A stretch of DNA of 10,241 nucleotides from Larix sibirica (lineage: Eukaryota > Streptophyta > Pinopsida > Pinales > Pinaceae): assembly GCA_004151065.3 (NCBI GenBank), contig NWUY0303909182.1, positions 1 to 10,241 on the forward strand, given 5' to 3'. The position numbers and the translations under genes were made by a program. Positions 8,248-10,241 of this stretch are shown here, in pieces. The number at the start of each line of letters is the position of its first letter. Position 1 is the first letter of the stretch. The notes below the pieces were generated by a model, which saw only the letters and a program-made list of their open reading frames with translations, ran no database searches and was not told where the DNA came from.

Positions 8248-9510
8248 TTACATTATTCACCAAGACATTCTGATACCTTTATCAACTGCTAGTTATCTCC
8301 AGTGCTCCAAGAATGAATGATTAGTTGTGATCGAGTTTAGACTTAGTTTAATTTCAACATTTAGTTTTTATTACATACTATCTGTAATAAATAGACCTCA
8401 AGATGAGGGTTCATCTCTCACGTATTTTGGAACCAGTGGATACAACACTATTGTTATAGGTTTATCTTATTTACACATTTTTGAAACATCAAGACTTAAT
8501 GAGTTTAATGATAATGTCTTGTTTCCTTCATTTTGTGTGTGCCTAAGTTCCTTCCACTCCTGTTTTTCTTAGGGGAAGGTACCCCTCATCACAACCACAT
8601 GAGTTCCTGAATCATTTAATTAATTTAGGCAATTCATGATCACACTCAGTTACAATTCAATCGTTTTATTCAACCATAAATTATGTTTCATATTATATAG
8701 CGTAGATTAGTTAATGTTGTAGTACCATTCATGCATTGATGTAGATTCTCGTAGAATCGTTTTCCTGCACAATAAGTTAAGTTCATAGATTACACATGCA
8801 TCCTTTAATATTTGGTTCTGCAAGTTTCGATAGTTAGATCAATTCACATACTTTCTTAGATCATCCTTCTCAAATTCAACTTAGTTTTTCTTTACAGGAT
8901 GCATAAATTCTTTACATCTAAATTAAATGTGTTCATAGATCTATTTATTTAAATTACAGTTGTTTGATTGCTTTCATAGGTTTACTTATTTACAGTGCAG
9001 TAGTTTAAATGCTTTAGTATATCTCTTTCTTTAAATTACAACCATTTAATTTCTTTCATATATTTACTTCTTTAAAGTGCAGTAGTTTAAATGCTTTCAT
9101 AGATCTATTTCCTTAAATTACAGTAGTTAAATTGATTTCAAAGATTTACTTCCTTAAATTGTAGTAGTTTAACTGTTTCCATAGATTATGTTCCAAATTG
9201 TAGTAGTTAATTTAAAAAAAAAGCTTTCATAGATTTAATTTATGTAGTTTTGTTTCTTGCATTATAGTTAAAGAGTTTTCCAATTCATTTCATAAATAGT
9301 CATTTTAACTAGAAATATCCTCCTACTTTATTTAAGATTCAATTTAGGCATGTCATGATTGTGTTAAACCTTCCATTCTTAACTAGAAATCCATTTCACT
9401 ACTGTTGTACGATAGATACTCTTTACAGTTGCACATACAATTCCAGCACCTTTTAAGTTTGTACGATCCCAGATTGACAAAATAAAGTAGGAATCATGTT
9501 TTTTTGACCC
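8248..9510 (+). mobile_element. Candidate 3' LTR, strongly diverged, with internal tandem array
   Basis: The stretch runs from the polypurine tract to just past the part that resembles the end of the first LTR. The resemblance is clearest at 9384-9494: tagaaat...atttcact, cagttgca, taagtttgtacgatcccagattga and aagta match in order with 6636-6738, at roughly 65-70 percent by eye. The array at 8782-9240 expands a unit present about once in the first LTR. I could not find clear similarity between 8248-8780 and the sequence upstream of 6560. The two copies might therefore be LTRs of different but related elements rather than a pair made by one insertion. The right edge is not defined, and no target-site duplication was found. 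Confidence 0.4.
8782..9240. repeat. 41-bp minisatellite, about 8-9 decayed copies
   Basis: Units start with ttcatagat-like words at 8932, 8973, 9014, 9055, 9096, 9137 and 9177, a period of 41 bp (40 at the last step). A next start at 9226 is displaced by an A9 insertion (9214-9222). Each unit reads roughly ttcatagatttacttcctt, then aaattacagtagtttaaatg, then ct. Poorer units precede at 8891, 8853 and 8782, with uneven spacing. Copies alternate between aaattacagt and aaagtgcagt-type cores (8973 and 9055 share gtgcagtagtttaaatgct), which hints at amplification in two-unit steps. There are no unique spacers, so it is not a CRISPR-like array. Confidence 0.85.
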
Positions 9511-9856
9511 TGGAATTGGTCACCATACCAGTGAACCACCATCTCCCTTGCTCTGAGAAAAAAATAAAAAGGAAAAAGAATAAATAAATATATTTGTACA
9601 TGGTACTCTGCAAGTTTTCTCCCACATGTCATGCATGCAAAGGGTTATAGAAGCTCCATCAGTAATTACAATCCCATGGAGGACAAAATAAAATGCATGC
9701 AAGATATGGCAAGTATTCATTCTTATTTCCCAAGAAAAATCAAAAGCAGAGCATTCAAGCTTCAAGAAGCAGTATGGTCTGTTGTCTCGATGATTACTCC
9801 CAAATGGTTTCATATCATAGGCTAAATTTTTTGCAAGTAAATAAAGGACATATTTA
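9511..9856. other. Gene-free stretch; open frames on both strands without motifs
   Basis: This stretch follows the candidate 3' LTR. It holds a purine-rich tract (9553-9594) and two RY-type palindromes, catgcatgca at 9630-9639 and tgcatgca at 9694-9701. A 117-codon minus-strand frame (9520-9873) and a 64-codon plus-strand frame overlap here. Neither has a recognisable domain, and neither reaches a length that clearly exceeds chance for the whole window. I therefore do not annotate a gene. Confidence 0.5.
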
Positions 9857-10241
9857 CCTCTCTTGACATACAATTTAATTAATATACATTGAGTTTAAGG
9901 GGAGCAGAAAATCCAATTACGGTCCTCTACAAATTTGAAGGAAGATTTGACATAGGGACTATATTTTCCTCATTACTTCCTCATAAGTTGGAATCAAGGT
10001 TTGGAATTTTTTGACGGGGTAAGGGACATGTTCCTCTATCTCCCCGTACAATGTAATAAAACAATATTAAGTTTAAGCCAATCAAAAACAAAAATTACAG
10101 TTAGGAATTGGAAGCTTGAATATTTGGAGGCCAATTTGGCATAGGTTCATTATTTTTATCATCATGTTAAAAAAAATTCTTAGCAGTATAATTTTCATCT
10201 CTTTCAACTTTAATTTCATAATTCATTTCATCCCACAATTA
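9857..10241. repeat. Imperfect tandem duplication with a unit near 180 bp, cut by the window end
   Basis: Copy 1 starts near 9857 and copy 2 near 10032. Matched landmarks are cctct...tacaat...taa (from 9857 and 10032), attgagtttaag (9888) with attaagtttaag (10066), caattacggt with aaattacagt, and atttgacatagg with atttggcatagg. The distance grows from 178 to 189 bp because of small insertions. ACGGGG (10013-10018) and CCCCGT (10042-10047) form a short inverted repeat at the junction. No coding frame runs through either copy. The second copy continues past the window, so the number of units is unknown. Confidence 0.55.

Noticed and set aside
8932-9225. CRISPR-like regular spacing
   Set aside because: The 41-bp units are contiguous and related along their whole length, with no unique spacers, so this is a minisatellite.
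9520-9873. 117-codon minus-strand frame
   Set aside because: By rough estimate a run of this length is only mildly unusual for a whole 10-kb AT-rich window. No domain is recognisable and the start lies in low-complexity DNA.

Overview
This window looks like plant nuclear repeat DNA, and a large, repeat-rich genome such as a conifer's would fit. The DNA is strongly AT-rich, CpG is visibly rare, and reading frames are mostly broken into short pieces. I see no bacterial gene layout, no recognisable cellular gene, no tRNA or rRNA gene and no CRISPR array. The plant assignment rests mainly on a degenerate LTR-retrotransposon primer-binding site complementary to plant tRNA-Asp; the conifer suggestion is only an inference from overall character.

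Bases 1-5470 hold no gene I can support. They carry a possible LTR edge at the far left (1-57, minus strand), several perfect hairpin-forming inverted repeats (256-278, 1142-1213, 4796-4843), a small 10-bp tandem repeat (1247-1274) and a T10-C-A9 hairpin (1827-1846). An imperfect tandem duplication with a period near 191 bp follows at 5474-5846, with a hint of further decayed copies on both sides.

The most informative part is about 6560-9510. An LTR-like 3' end finishes in CA near 6795. Five bases later comes a primer-binding site for tRNA-Asp (6801-6818) whose four mismatches are all transitions at CpG or CHG sites. Downstream lies one long, nearly open frame (6936-7673; 230 codons without a stop after a single TGA), then a purine-rich stretch, a patch of degenerate 38-bp repeats with a hairpin, and a polypurine tract (8237-8247). 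After that comes a second stretch whose end (about 9384-9494) resembles the end of the first LTR (about 6636-6738). The second copy holds an array of 41-bp repeats, of which the first appears to hold only about one unit. My reading is an old, methylation-decayed, non-autonomous Ty3-type LTR element with an internal region of about 1.45 kb and no reverse transcriptase, integrase or protease. Its one ORF encodes a protein I do not recognise.

The right end (9857-10241) holds another imperfect tandem duplication, with a unit near 180 bp, which runs off the window.
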